Source: Acidobacteriaceae bacterium
GTDB taxonomy: Bacteria > Acidobacteriota > Terriglobia > Terriglobales > Acidobacteriaceae
Reading direction: 5' to 3'
DNA length: 40,235 nt
Assembly (NCBI GenBank): GCA_030037475.1
Contig: JASHRH010000004.1
Span: 1 to 40,235, forward strand
Part shown: positions 19,124 through 27,753 of the stretch, piece by piece
Position numbering within the stretch: position 1 is the first letter of the stretch
How the letters are laid out: every line of letters starts with the position of its first letter
Translations under genes and position numbers: made by a program
Notes under the pieces: model-generated
Database searches by the model: none
What the model was told of the DNA's origin: nothing
The model's input: the letters and a program-made list of their open reading frames with translations, nothing else

Positions 19124-20737
19124 TTGCCCGCAACCTCGAAACTGGGAACCACAGCGCCGCAGCAAACCACGGCCGGCTCGCTGAAGAACGCCCTCTGGCT
19201 GGCTGTGGCCTTGGGTCTGCTGAAATATCTTCTGGCGACGCTGGGCCAGATCGCGATCCAGCACGCCGGCTATTTCATCTTTCGCGATGAGCTGTACTTC
19301 CTCGTCTGCGGGCGGCACCTGGCATGGGGCTATGTGGATCAGCCGCCGATGATTCCCCTGGTGGCGCGCATCTCGGAAGCGCTCTTCGGGCTGCACTCTC
19401 TGGCGCTCTTCCGCACGTTTTGTTCGCTGGCAGGTGGCGCGGAAGTCGCGCTGACGGGATTGCTGGCGTGGCGGCTGGGCGCGTCCCGCTGGGCTCAGGC
19501 GCTGGCGATGACGGGGGTTCTGCTCGCCCCGATGGTGATTGCGACCGGCGCAACACTTTCCACGAGCACCTTCGAGCCGATCTTCTGGATGGGCGTCGCT
19601 CTGGCGCTGATGGAGCTGGCGCGACTCGCGGAGCGCGGCATCCGCAGCGGTCGAGCCGTGGCCTGGTGCTGGCTGGCGATCGGCGTCACCGCTGGCCTAG
19701 GCCTCGAAAACAAGTGGAATGAGGTTTTCTTCCTCGTCTGCCTGCTGGCGGCGCTGCTGCTGACAAAGCAGAGACGCATCCTCGCCTCGAAATGGTTCCC
19801 GGTCGGCTTTGCGCTGATCGTGCTGCTGATCCTGCCCAACCTCGCGTGGGAGATCCATCACCACTGGGCTACGCTCGAGTTGCTGCACAACGACCAGATC
19901 GACGGCAAAAACGTTCAGCTCGCGCTATTGCCGTTTGTGCTGAACCAGATTGAGGTCTTCGGAGTGCTGATGGCGCCGTTGTGGATTGGCGGCGTGCTCT
20001 GGCTGCTCTTTAGCCGGAGAGCGCGAGCATTCCGCTTTCTCGGCGTGACCTATGTGCTGTATCTGGCGCTGATGATCTTCCTCCATGCCAAGGACTATTA
20101 CCTCGCGGCGATTTACCCGCTGTATTTCGCTGCCGGCGCGGCGGCCTGGGACGTTCTCTTTCGCAAAGGCTGGCTGCGGCGCGGCCTCACGCCGGCGTAT
20201 GTCGCACTCCATGTGTTGGGCCTCGCCATCTTCCTGCCGATGATTGTTCCCGTGCTGCCGCCAGCGCGGGAGCTTACTTACATGGCAAGGCTCCATTTCC
20301 AGCCGCCCCGGATGGAAACGGGCACCACGGCTCCGCTCCCGCAGTATTTCGCCGACATGCTGGACTGGCGGCACAAGGCCGATCTGCTGGCCGCAGCGTA
20401 TCAGTCGCTGCCTCCTGCGGAGCGCGCGCAGGCCGTGATCTACGCGAAGAACTATGGCGACGCGAGCGCGGTCGATGTTTACCGGCCTGATGTGCCGCCC
20501 ACCATCAGCGGTCACCAGAACTACTTCTTTTGGGGGCCGCGGGGTTACACCGGCAGCATCATGATCGTCTTCGGCGACAGCCACACAACCCTCGACCGCG
20601 AATTCGACTCCGTCCAGGTCTTTGCGCAGGACACCAACCCTTACGTCGAACCCTACGAGCGCGGGCCGATCTTCATCTGCCGTGGCCTGCACGGGAACCT
20701 GCAGGCGCTCTGGCCGAAGGTGAAGTTCTGGTACTGA
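19124..20737 (+). CDS. GT39/ArnT-like integral membrane glycosyltransferase
   Basis: 537 aa polytopic; FRDELYFLVCGRHLAWGYVDQPPMIPLVARISEALFG. Confidence 0.85.
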   Translation: MPATSKLGTTAPQQTTAGSLKNALWLAVALGLLKYLLATLGQIAIQHAGYFIFRDELYFLVCGRHLAWGYVDQPPMIPLVARISEALFGLHSLALFRTFCSLAGGAEVALTGLLAWRLGASRWAQALAMTGVLLAPMVIATGATLSTSTFEPIFWMGVALALMELARLAERGIRSGRAVAWCWLAIGVTAGLGLENKWNEVFFLVCLLAALLLTKQRRILASKWFPVGFALIVLLILPNLAWEIHHHWATLELLHNDQIDGKNVQLALLPFVLNQIEVFGVLMAPLWIGGVLWLLFSRRARAFRFLGVTYVLYLALMIFLHAKDYYLAAIYPLYFAAGAAAWDVLFRKGWLRRGLTPAYVALHVLGLAIFLPMIVPVLPPARELTYMARLHFQPPRMETGTTAPLPQYFADMLDWRHKADLLAAAYQSLPPAERAQAVIYAKNYGDASAVDVYRPDVPPTISGHQNYFFWGPRGYTGSIMIVFGDSHTTLDREFDSVQVFAQDTNPYVEPYERGPIFICRGLHGNLQALWPKVKFWY

Positions 20738-20863
20738 GCAGTCAGGGGTGAAGCGGCTGGCAGTCAGAAATGAAACAGTTAGCTGAAGGATAGCCGTTTT
20801 CCTGACTAGCCGCTTTATCCCTAACCGTTTTATTCCTAACGGTGTTATCCCTGCCCGCTCCTA
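20735..20863. repeat. Inverted pair of 15-nt arrays filling a convergent intergenic region
   Basis: Plus: TGAGCAGTCAGGGG/TGAAGCGGCTGGCAG/TCAGAAA/TGAAACAGTTAGCTG. Minus from fabG stop: TAGGAGCGGGCAGGGA/TAACACCGTTAGGAA/TAAAACGGTTAGGGA/TAAAGCGGCTAGTCA. Confidence 0.85.
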
Positions 20864-21601
20864 CATATACATTCCGCCGTTCACGTCCAGCACATGCCCA
20901 GTGATGTACGCGGCTTCTTCCGACGCCAAAAACCGCACTGCTGCGGCAATCTCCGCATCGGTTCCCGCGCGGCCCAGGGGAATCTCCTGGAGCATCCCTT
21001 CACGCTGCTTCTCGTCCAGCACCGCGGTCATGGCCGTCTCAATGTATCCCGGAGCCACAGCGTTCACGGTAATGCTCCTCGACGCCAGCTCCCGCGCCAG
21101 CGATTTGGTGAGCCCGATCAGCCCCGCCTTGCTGGCCGCGTAATTCGTCTGCCCCGCCTGCCCGGTCTCGCCCACCACGCTCGACACGTTGATGATTCGC
21201 CCCCAGCGCGCCTTCAGCATCGGGCTCAGCAGCGCCTGCGTCATAAGGAATGTCCCGGTGAGGTTAGTCTGGATTACTTCGTCCCAGTCCGCGCGCTTCA
21301 TGCGCAGGGCCAGCGTGTCGCGCGTGATGCCGGCGTTGTTGACCAGGATTTCGATGCTGCCGAAGTGCTGCACCGCGGCCTTCGCGCAGGCCTTGATCGA
21401 CTCCTCGCTCGCCACATCCAGCGCGAACACCGCCGCCGCGCCGCCCTTCGACGCGATCTCTGCGGCTACTTCGTTCAGCTTGTCTTCGTTGCGCGCCGCC
21501 AGCGCCACACGCGCGCCCGCCTGGGCCAGCGCCAGCGCACAGGCCCGCCCAATTCCCTGGCTGGCGCCGGTCACCAGCGCCGTTCTTCCCTGGAGAGACA
21601 T
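20861..21601 (-). CDS. fabG: FabG-like 3-oxoacyl-ACP reductase (SDR family)
   Basis: ALVTGASQGIGRACA, ILVNNAGITRD, IINVSSVVGETGQAGQTNYAASKAGLIG, VNAVAPGYIET. Confidence 0.92.
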   Translation of the reverse strand: MSLQGRTALVTGASQGIGRACALALAQAGARVALAARNEDKLNEVAAEIASKGGAAAVFALDVASEESIKACAKAAVQHFGSIEILVNNAGITRDTLALRMKRADWDEVIQTNLTGTFLMTQALLSPMLKARWGRIINVSSVVGETGQAGQTNYAASKAGLIGLTKSLARELASRSITVNAVAPGYIETAMTAVLDEKQREGMLQEIPLGRAGTDAEIAAAVRFLASEEAAYITGHVLDVNGGMYM

Positions 21602-21689
21602 GGGAATAGCCTATCGCAGGTTGTGTGCGCGTTCATCCAATCCGATTGCGCGGAGCTTATCCTGCGCGCAGCGCGTGTGCCTGGACGGC

Positions 21690-21805
21690 TACAACTGGTC
21701 TCATAAATGCTTTGCGCTCAAATATGGCTCGAGTGCGACCCGCCATCGAAGCGGGTCGCAAGCCGCTCGCCTGGGCCAGAAACCTGTTGATGAGACCAGT
21801 TCTGG
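21690..21805. repeat. 116-bp TIR element, copy 2
   Basis: TIRs 21693-21704 and 21790-21801; same internal hairpin and same orientation as copy 1. Confidence 0.9.
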
Positions 21806-21809
21806 TCCT

Positions 21810-22598
21810 TCACGCTCCCGGCGCGGGCACCGGCGCTGCCGCGTGCCGCTTGGCGAGCGATGGCAGCGGCTCCGCGGCCCAGATGTAGACCACCAGCTCG
21901 CGGCTGTACTGCAGCAGCGGCTTCGTGTCCGGCAGGCGGATGCCGTGGGCGCGGGGCAGGTCGTTCGCCTCGAACTCCGCCTCGGCCAGTTCCAGGGGCC
22001 ACGGCAAATGGTGGATGTTCACCCGCACCAGCTCGCCGCGGCGCACGGTGAAGAGCGCGTAGCGCTCGGTGAGGAAGCTTTCGAGACCGCCTTTGACGCA
22101 GGGCTGACCCAGGCTGCGGTAGCGCGCGCGGAAATTTGCCGGGCGGTTCAGCAGACGCTCGCTCGAGTAGCGCACTTCCTGGCCTTCGCCGCGGTCGATC
22201 TTCATCCGCGCCCAGTAGTAGGGCAGGTGAAAAAACATCCGCGCCGTGCCCACCGCGAAAGGATTCGCCGCGTCGAGCGAGAAGAAATACACGCCGGGCT
22301 GATTCGTGTGCCGGTCGAGCACGTAGGTGCGCAGGTTCAGCTCCGGGAAGCGGCTCGCTCCAGGAATGGGCGGCAGCGCCCGGAACCGGACCTCGTCCAT
22401 CCAGAACGGCACCACGCCGACCCAGGCCGAGCCGTCGAAGGTATCCACGGCCAGTCCTTCGGGCAGCAGGTGCGACAGTTCCGCCGCGGGCAGCGGCCAG
22501 TGGGCAAACAGCAGGTCGTTCCAGCGCTGAGTCATCACCCAGGACGACTTGGGCAGGGGCCAGGGCCGGTGGTCGGTGCTGGAGAGGATCTGATTCAT
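21810..22598 (-). CDS. DUF2071 (YqjF-like) protein
   Basis: WVMTQRWNDLLFAHWPLPAAELSHLLPEGLAVDTFDGSAWVGVVPFWM...FPELNLRTYV. Confidence 0.85.
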   Translation of the reverse strand: MNQILSSTDHRPWPLPKSSWVMTQRWNDLLFAHWPLPAAELSHLLPEGLAVDTFDGSAWVGVVPFWMDEVRFRALPPIPGASRFPELNLRTYVLDRHTNQPGVYFFSLDAANPFAVGTARMFFHLPYYWARMKIDRGEGQEVRYSSERLLNRPANFRARYRSLGQPCVKGGLESFLTERYALFTVRRGELVRVNIHHLPWPLELAEAEFEANDLPRAHGIRLPDTKPLLQYSRELVVYIWAAEPLPSLAKRHAAAPVPAPGA

Positions 22599-22763
22599 TC
22601 AGCAGGGACGTCCCGCGCAATCAGTTTGTTTCCTGAAAAGCACTCCCTATGGTACTCGCGTTTTCTTTTCCGGCCCATGCGTGGGGCCGGCCGCGATGCT
22701 CCCCGGCATGACTTCCCGGATGCTCCCGGCGAATTCCTCAGTCCCCGGGTTTAGGATGCCTCC

Positions 22764-24350
22764 ATGCCCTCCGCGACCGAGAACGCGACCCCGAACGCCG
22801 TTGCTCCTGAAGAGCGCAGCAACAATCAGACGGAAGTCTTCGCGGTCCACGGCGCGGATCCCGAAGTGCTGGCCTACGCCATGGCCAAATACTCGCGCTC
22901 TGCCCTGTCGATGAAGGAGTCGCTGCGCGAAATCGGCAGCCAGAAGGCCGAGCAGTTCCTGAACACGTTTTATTTCCAGTATGGGCACCGTTCGATCGCC
23001 GATCTCGCGCATATCGCCTTCGCCGTCGAGCGGCTCTCGCTGCTGGCGGCCATCACGCTGGTCGATGAGCAGCGCTGGGACGGGCAGGAGCGTTCCACGC
23101 GCTACCAGAATTTCCGCAGGAGCGGGTGGTATCTGCCCGACTTCGGCGATGACTCCATCTCCGACCGTCTCTACCGTGAAACCGTCAACGACCTGTTCGC
23201 GCAGTATCACGCCGTTTTCGAGGCGGTCTTCGCGTCGCTGAAAACACAGGTTGCCAGGCCCGACGACATGAAGCCGGAGACCTGGGAGCGCACGCTGCGC
23301 GCTCGCGCCTTCGACGTGGCCCGCTACCTGCTGCCGTTGGCCACGAACACTTCTCTCGGCCAGATCGTGAATGCCCGCACGCTGGAGACGCAGATTTCGC
23401 GCCTGCTTTCCAGCCCCGTCGCCGAAATCCGGCAGCTCGGCGAGCGATTGCAGGCCGCCGCATCCGGCTCGGCGTGGAACGTCCAGGCCGAAGCCCTCGC
23501 CGCGCTCCAGCGCGACATCGCCGCTCTCGATCCGGCGCTGGGCGAGCGCGCGGCCGCACTGCTGCTCCGTCCAGTCAAGACTGCGCCCACACTGGTGAAG
23601 TACGCCGCACCCAATGATTACCTGATGCGCACGCGCCAGGAGCTGTCCCAGGCCGCGGCAGAACTCTTCGGCGACGCGGCGATCGATCCTGCGCCGCTCG
23701 TCGATCTGATCGACGATGCCGATTCCGTCGAGATCGACCTGGCCACCACGCTCCTCTATGGCCAGTGTCCTTATCCGTATCGCCAGATCCGCCGCGCCGT
23801 TGCCGCGCTGCCGGAGGCCCGCCGCAGCGAGGTCATCTCCCTCGGCGCGCGCCATCGCGGCCACCACGACGAGCTGCTGCGCGAGTTCGCCGCCGGCCAG
23901 GCCCTCCGCTTCGACATCCTCATGGACATCGGCGGCTTCCGCGACATGCACCGCCATCGCCGCTGCGTGCAGATCCTGCAGCCCTTCACCGCGGCCCATG
24001 GCTACGCGATTCCCGAGGGTGTTCCCGAAGCCGGCGTCCAGCCACTCTACGAGGAGACGGTCCGCGCCGCGCACGCCGCCCACGCTACGCTCGCCCGCGG
24101 CTCAGCGCCCGAGGCCGCCGAATCGGCGAAATACGTCCTGCCGCTCGCGACGAAAAACCGAGCGCTCTTCAAGATGGATTTCGCCGAGGCTCTCTACATC
24201 TCGGAGCTGCGCTCTCAGCCCCAGGGCCATTTCTCCTATCGCCAGGTCGCCTGGGAGATGTACCGCGCTGTCGAGCGCCAGCACCCATCCCTGGCGCCGT
24301 ACTTCCGCGCGACGGATTACGACGCGCCGGTGGATCTGCTGCAGCGGTGA
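22764..24350 (+). CDS. Long ThyX-like protein (two ThyX-related halves)
   Basis: 528 aa; N half YGHRSIADLAHIAFAVERLS...QERSTRYQNF; C half ARHRGHHDELLREF...DIGGFRDMHRHRRCVQILQPF. Confidence 0.75.
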   Translation: MPSATENATPNAVAPEERSNNQTEVFAVHGADPEVLAYAMAKYSRSALSMKESLREIGSQKAEQFLNTFYFQYGHRSIADLAHIAFAVERLSLLAAITLVDEQRWDGQERSTRYQNFRRSGWYLPDFGDDSISDRLYRETVNDLFAQYHAVFEAVFASLKTQVARPDDMKPETWERTLRARAFDVARYLLPLATNTSLGQIVNARTLETQISRLLSSPVAEIRQLGERLQAAASGSAWNVQAEALAALQRDIAALDPALGERAAALLLRPVKTAPTLVKYAAPNDYLMRTRQELSQAAAELFGDAAIDPAPLVDLIDDADSVEIDLATTLLYGQCPYPYRQIRRAVAALPEARRSEVISLGARHRGHHDELLREFAAGQALRFDILMDIGGFRDMHRHRRCVQILQPFTAAHGYAIPEGVPEAGVQPLYEETVRAAHAAHATLARGSAPEAAESAKYVLPLATKNRALFKMDFAEALYISELRSQPQGHFSYRQVAWEMYRAVERQHPSLAPYFRATDYDAPVDLLQR

Positions 24351-24381
24351 CATTGCTGCCATTTTCCATGGCGCTCATGCA

Positions 24382-24409
24382 AAAAGGGCTGCCTCACGGC
24401 AGCCCTTTT
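24382..24409. terminator. Bidirectional intrinsic terminator
   Basis: AAAAGGGCTGCC-TCAC-GGCAGCCCTTTT, 12-bp stem between convergent genes. Confidence 0.9.
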
Positions 24410-24427
24410 GTCTGAATCCCAAAGAAA

Positions 24428-24775
24428 TTATTTGGCGTACGACGCGATGGCCTTGGCTTCGTCGTCCTTCACGTCGAAGACGGTATACAGCTTCGTGATC
24501 TGCAGCAGGTCGTGTACTTTGCGGGTCAGGTTCAGCAGCTTCAGCTCGCCGCCCTGATTCTTCACCGTGGTGAAGGCGCTGACCAGCTCGCCGATGCCCG
24601 AGCTGTCGATGTAGTTCACCTCGCCCAGATTCAGCAGAATGTTTTTCTGCCCCTTGCCGAGCAGGTCGCGGACCGAGTCGCGCAACTGCACGCTGCCCTC
24701 GCCGAGTGTGATCCGGCCGCCCAGGTCCAGAATCGTTACCCCGTCCACCTGACGGGTGCTGATTTTCATGCTCAC
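24428..24775 (-). CDS. STAS-domain anti-sigma factor antagonist
   Basis: [33 protein letters not shown]...[30 protein letters not shown]. Confidence 0.92.
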   Translation of the reverse strand: MSMKISTRQVDGVTILDLGGRITLGEGSVQLRDSVRDLLGKGQKNILLNLGEVNYIDSSGIGELVSAFTTVKNQGGELKLLNLTRKVHDLLQITKLYTVFDVKDDEAKAIASYAK

Positions 24776-24808
24776 AGAAATTCCTCCTTGGAAATCTTGC
24801 GAAAAGTC

Positions 24809-25246
24809 TCAGGCGCCGGCAGGAGCCGCGCCCAGGTGCTTGATCAGGGTCAGCTCGGTCCCCGGGTGCAGTTGCTTGAAGTGTACTTCATCCATAAACG
24901 ACCGGATGATGAAGATTCCGCGCCCCGAGCCGCGCAGCAAATTCTCCGGCGCCAGCGGATCCGGCAGCGTCGCCGGATCCAGCCCCTTGCCCTCGTCCGT
25001 AATCCGGATGACCAGCGACGATCCCGTGTTCTCGAAGCTCGCCGTCATCCGCTTCTGCGGATCGTAGGCGTTCCCGTGCAGTACCGCGTTCACCGCCGCC
25101 TCGCGTACCGCCATGGAGATGCGGAAGATCTCGTCGTCATCCACCCCCGCCTTGCGCGCCATCTGCTCGGCGGTCTCCTCCACCTTGTTCACGCTGTCCA
25201 GCGACGAATCCAGAGTGTACGTAATGCGGCTGGCCTGTGCTGTCAA
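24809..25246 (-). CDS. RsbW-like serine/threonine kinase anti-sigma factor (probable TTG start)
   Basis: ISMAVREAAVNAVLHGNAYDPQK, IRITDEGKGLDPATLPDP, GRGIFIIRSFMDEV; AGGA before TTG 25246. Confidence 0.8.
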   Translation of the reverse strand: MTAQASRITYTLDSSLDSVNKVEETAEQMARKAGVDDDEIFRISMAVREAAVNAVLHGNAYDPQKRMTASFENTGSSLVIRITDEGKGLDPATLPDPLAPENLLRGSGRGIFIIRSFMDEVHFKQLHPGTELTLIKHLGAAPAGA

Positions 25247-25503
25247 ATGCTTCCTCGCTCCGGAAATCGCCTGTTCCGGGCCTGTTTTGCCCGTAGGCGC
25301 AGTTTGCTTGCTGGAACTGCGGATGTCAAGCGTTTGCCTGTCCCCAGTGCACCAGCTCTCCCTCCGGAAGCGGTTCGAAGAATTCCGGGCCAACCACGTG
25401 CCGGCCCCTGAGCGATCCTGGTTCTGTCCTGCTCTCTGCTGTCCTGTTCGGGAACCAGTCGCCGGTTCCCTGCGTATCCGCTTCTAAACCTGTGGAGGCT
25501 TCG

Positions 25504-25731
25504 ATGGCCGGACTTGTCGGTGTCGGACTCTATTTCCTGCCCTCGCTCATCGCCGCGGCGCGCCAGACTCACAACGCCGTCGGCGTCTTCTTTCTGAATC
25601 TCTTCCTCGGCTGGACGGGTGTGGGCTGGATCATCGCCCTCATCATCGCGCTCTGTTCCTCGCCCTGGCCGGCGCACTGCTGTTATCAGTACCCCCCAGG
25701 CTACTACTATCCGCCTCCGCGGCGCTGGTAA
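25504..25731 (+). CDS. Superinfection-immunity-like small membrane protein
   Basis: GLYFLPSLIAAARQTHNAVGVFFLNLFLGWTGVGWIIALIIAL; GGAGG upstream of ATG 25504. Confidence 0.65.
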   Translation: MAGLVGVGLYFLPSLIAAARQTHNAVGVFFLNLFLGWTGVGWIIALIIALCSSPWPAHCCYQYPPGYYYPPPRRW

Positions 25732-25810
25732 GCACCGGATGTTCCGCTACTTCCCCGCCTGAAATTCGACCCGTCCGCCATTCCCGTCCAGGCGCGTTCC
25801 GGGCTGGTGC

Positions 25811-25839
25811 GGAATCCCGCAACTTTTTGCGGCGTCTAA
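25811..25839 (+). promoter_or_regulatory. Candidate ECF-sigma-type promoter
   Basis: GGAAT - 17 nt - CGTCTAA, about 105 nt upstream of the secreted Gly/Tyr-rich protein gene. Confidence 0.35.
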
Positions 25840-25943
25840 TGTTATTAGTGATAGCAAGCCGTCCGGGTCCAGTTCAGGAGCCGGGCGCCTTGGCCGGATC
25901 GAAACCGGGTAGTGCCGGAGGGTCCGACCCGGAGGTTCTTCTC

Positions 25944-26582
25944 ATGAGATCACTGCGATACATGTTCATGGCTGTCCTGTTGGCAGCGGTGCCCTTTGCC
26001 CTGGCGCGGCCGGCTCAGGCTCAGGTCGCCGTCGGAATCGGCATCGGCCCGTACGTCGGTTACCCTGCTCCCTATTACGTCGCTGGCCCGCCCGTCTGCG
26101 AGTGGGGCTATTACTCGTATTATCCCTACGACTGCGCACCCTACGGCTATTGGGGTCCGGACTGGTTCTATGACGGTGTCTTTATCGGCGCCGGCCCGTG
26201 GTTCCACGGCTGGTATGGCCGTCCGTGGGGATGGGGATGGGGCCGCGTCGGCTACTACGGCTATCGCGGATTCGGATATCGCGGCGGCTACGGCTATGGT
26301 CGCGCCGGCTTTGGGTACCGCGGCGGGTATGCCAACGGCTATCGTGGCGGATATGCTGGCGGATACCGCGGCGGTTATGCCAGCGGATACCGGGGATCCA
26401 TGGGCGCTCGCAGCTTGAGCTCCGGCGCGCGCGGCTACTCCGGCGGGTACCGCGGTGGCTATTCCGGCGGCTTCCGCGGTGGTGCGGCCCGCTCCTTCGG
26501 CGGTGGGTTCCACGGTGGTGGTGGCTTCCATGGGGGTGGCGGATTCCATGGAGGTGGTGGCGGCCACGGCGGACACCGCTAA
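25944..26582 (+). CDS. Secreted Gly/Tyr-rich low-complexity protein
   Basis: Signal peptide ...ALARPAQAQ, then GYRGG and FHGGGG repeats; ORF ends GGHGGHR. Confidence 0.75.
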   Translation: MRSLRYMFMAVLLAAVPFALARPAQAQVAVGIGIGPYVGYPAPYYVAGPPVCEWGYYSYYPYDCAPYGYWGPDWFYDGVFIGAGPWFHGWYGRPWGWGWGRVGYYGYRGFGYRGGYGYGRAGFGYRGGYANGYRGGYAGGYRGGYASGYRGSMGARSLSSGARGYSGGYRGGYSGGFRGGAARSFGGGFHGGGGFHGGGGFHGGGGGHGGHR

Positions 26583-26605
26583 ATCCTGCTGATGGTGCAC
26601 ACATC

Positions 26606-26629
26606 AGGCCCGCTCTTCAGAGCGGGCCT
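26606..26629. terminator. Hairpin terminator between convergent genes
   Basis: AGGCCCGCTC-TTCA-GAGCGGGCCT, 10-bp perfect stem. Confidence 0.75.
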
Positions 26630-26635
26630 TCGTGT

Positions 26636-27745
26636 CTATGCCTCATTTCTGCCGCGACCGCGCGCGATCTCCATCGCCATCGCCGCAATCCGCTCTGCGG
26701 CGTCCGGATGTGCCAGCATCCGCGCCTTCCCGGCCATTTCCCGCAGCCGGGCTGGATCGCTGAGCAGCTCCGTCAATGCCCGCAGCAGCGACTCCGGCGT
26801 TAATTCCTGTTCCAGGAGCATCCGCGCCGCGCCCGCCCGCGCCATCTCCTCGGCATTGCGCCGCTGATGATCGTCGGCCGACTGCGGAAACGGAACCAGC
26901 ACCGCCGGCTTCCCCGCCGCGCACAGCTCCGCTGCCGTCGAAGCGCCGCTGCGCGCGAGCACCAGATCCGCCGCCTCGAATCGCTTTGGCATATCGTCCA
27001 GAAACGCAGCCACCTGCCAGCGATCCCGCGGCGCTCCACTGGCCTCATACGCTGCCTGCGTGGCTTCAGTGTGGCGCGCGCCCGCCTGGTGCAGAACCGT
27101 GAGACCCGGAACCGCCTCCAGCAGCGCCGCGGCAATCTTCGGCATGGTCTGATTCAGCGCCCGCGCGCCCTGGCTGCCGCCAAAAACCAACAAGTGCGGA
27201 GTCAAATTCGCTGGACGGGAGGCGAGTTGAAAAAATTCCGCCCGCACCGGAATGCCTGTGACCTGCGCCCTGCGAAAGTACTGCGCTGCTGGAGCAAAGT
27301 TCACCGCCGCTGCCGTCACCCATCGTCCCACCAGCCGATTCGCCATGCCGGGCACGGCATTCGGCTCAAATGCCAGCGTCGGCACGCGGGCCAGAATCGC
27401 CGCCGCCATCATCGGCCCGGACGCGTATCCGCCCACGCCGATCACCGCAGCGGGCCGGAACGCACGCAGCGTCCCCACACACTGCATCAACCCGCGCGGC
27501 AGATCCGCCAGCGTCTTCAGCCGCGTTGCCAGCGACACCTGATTCAGTTGGCCTGCCCGGACCAGTTCGAGCCGGTAGCCCGCCTGCGGCACCAGCCGCG
27601 ACTCCAGCCCGCGTGCCGTGCCGACGAAAAGAACCTCCGCCTCGCAGCGGGCGCGCAGCGCGTCGGCGATGGCCAGCGCGGGCATGATGTGCCCGCCCGT
27701 TCCGCCTCCGGCGATCAGGAAGCGCGGAGCCGCATGAAGCGACAT
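26636..27745 (-). CDS. murG: MurG N-acetylglucosaminyltransferase
   Basis: MSLHAAPRFLIAGGGTGGHIMPALAIADAL...GVGGYASGPMM...VFGGSQGARALN...SGASTAAELCAAGKPAVLVPFP. ORF track start (28435) is over-extended. Confidence 0.95.
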   Translation of the reverse strand: MSLHAAPRFLIAGGGTGGHIMPALAIADALRARCEAEVLFVGTARGLESRLVPQAGYRLELVRAGQLNQVSLATRLKTLADLPRGLMQCVGTLRAFRPAAVIGVGGYASGPMMAAAILARVPTLAFEPNAVPGMANRLVGRWVTAAAVNFAPAAQYFRRAQVTGIPVRAEFFQLASRPANLTPHLLVFGGSQGARALNQTMPKIAAALLEAVPGLTVLHQAGARHTEATQAAYEASGAPRDRWQVAAFLDDMPKRFEAADLVLARSGASTAAELCAAGKPAVLVPFPQSADDHQRRNAEEMARAGAARMLLEQELTPESLLRALTELLSDPARLREMAGKARMLAHPDAAERIAAMAMEIARGRGRNEA

Positions 27746-27753
27746 GCCGCCCT

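Noticed and set aside
22670-22690. CCGGCCC-ATGCGTG-GGGCCGG hairpin between DUF2071 and the ThyX-like gene as a regulator
   Set aside because: A short GC stem is likely by chance at this composition and no terminator or riboswitch context was seen.
25504-25731. Superinfection-immunity-like protein as evidence of a prophage
   Set aside because: No other phage genes nearby; this small membrane family is common in chromosomes.
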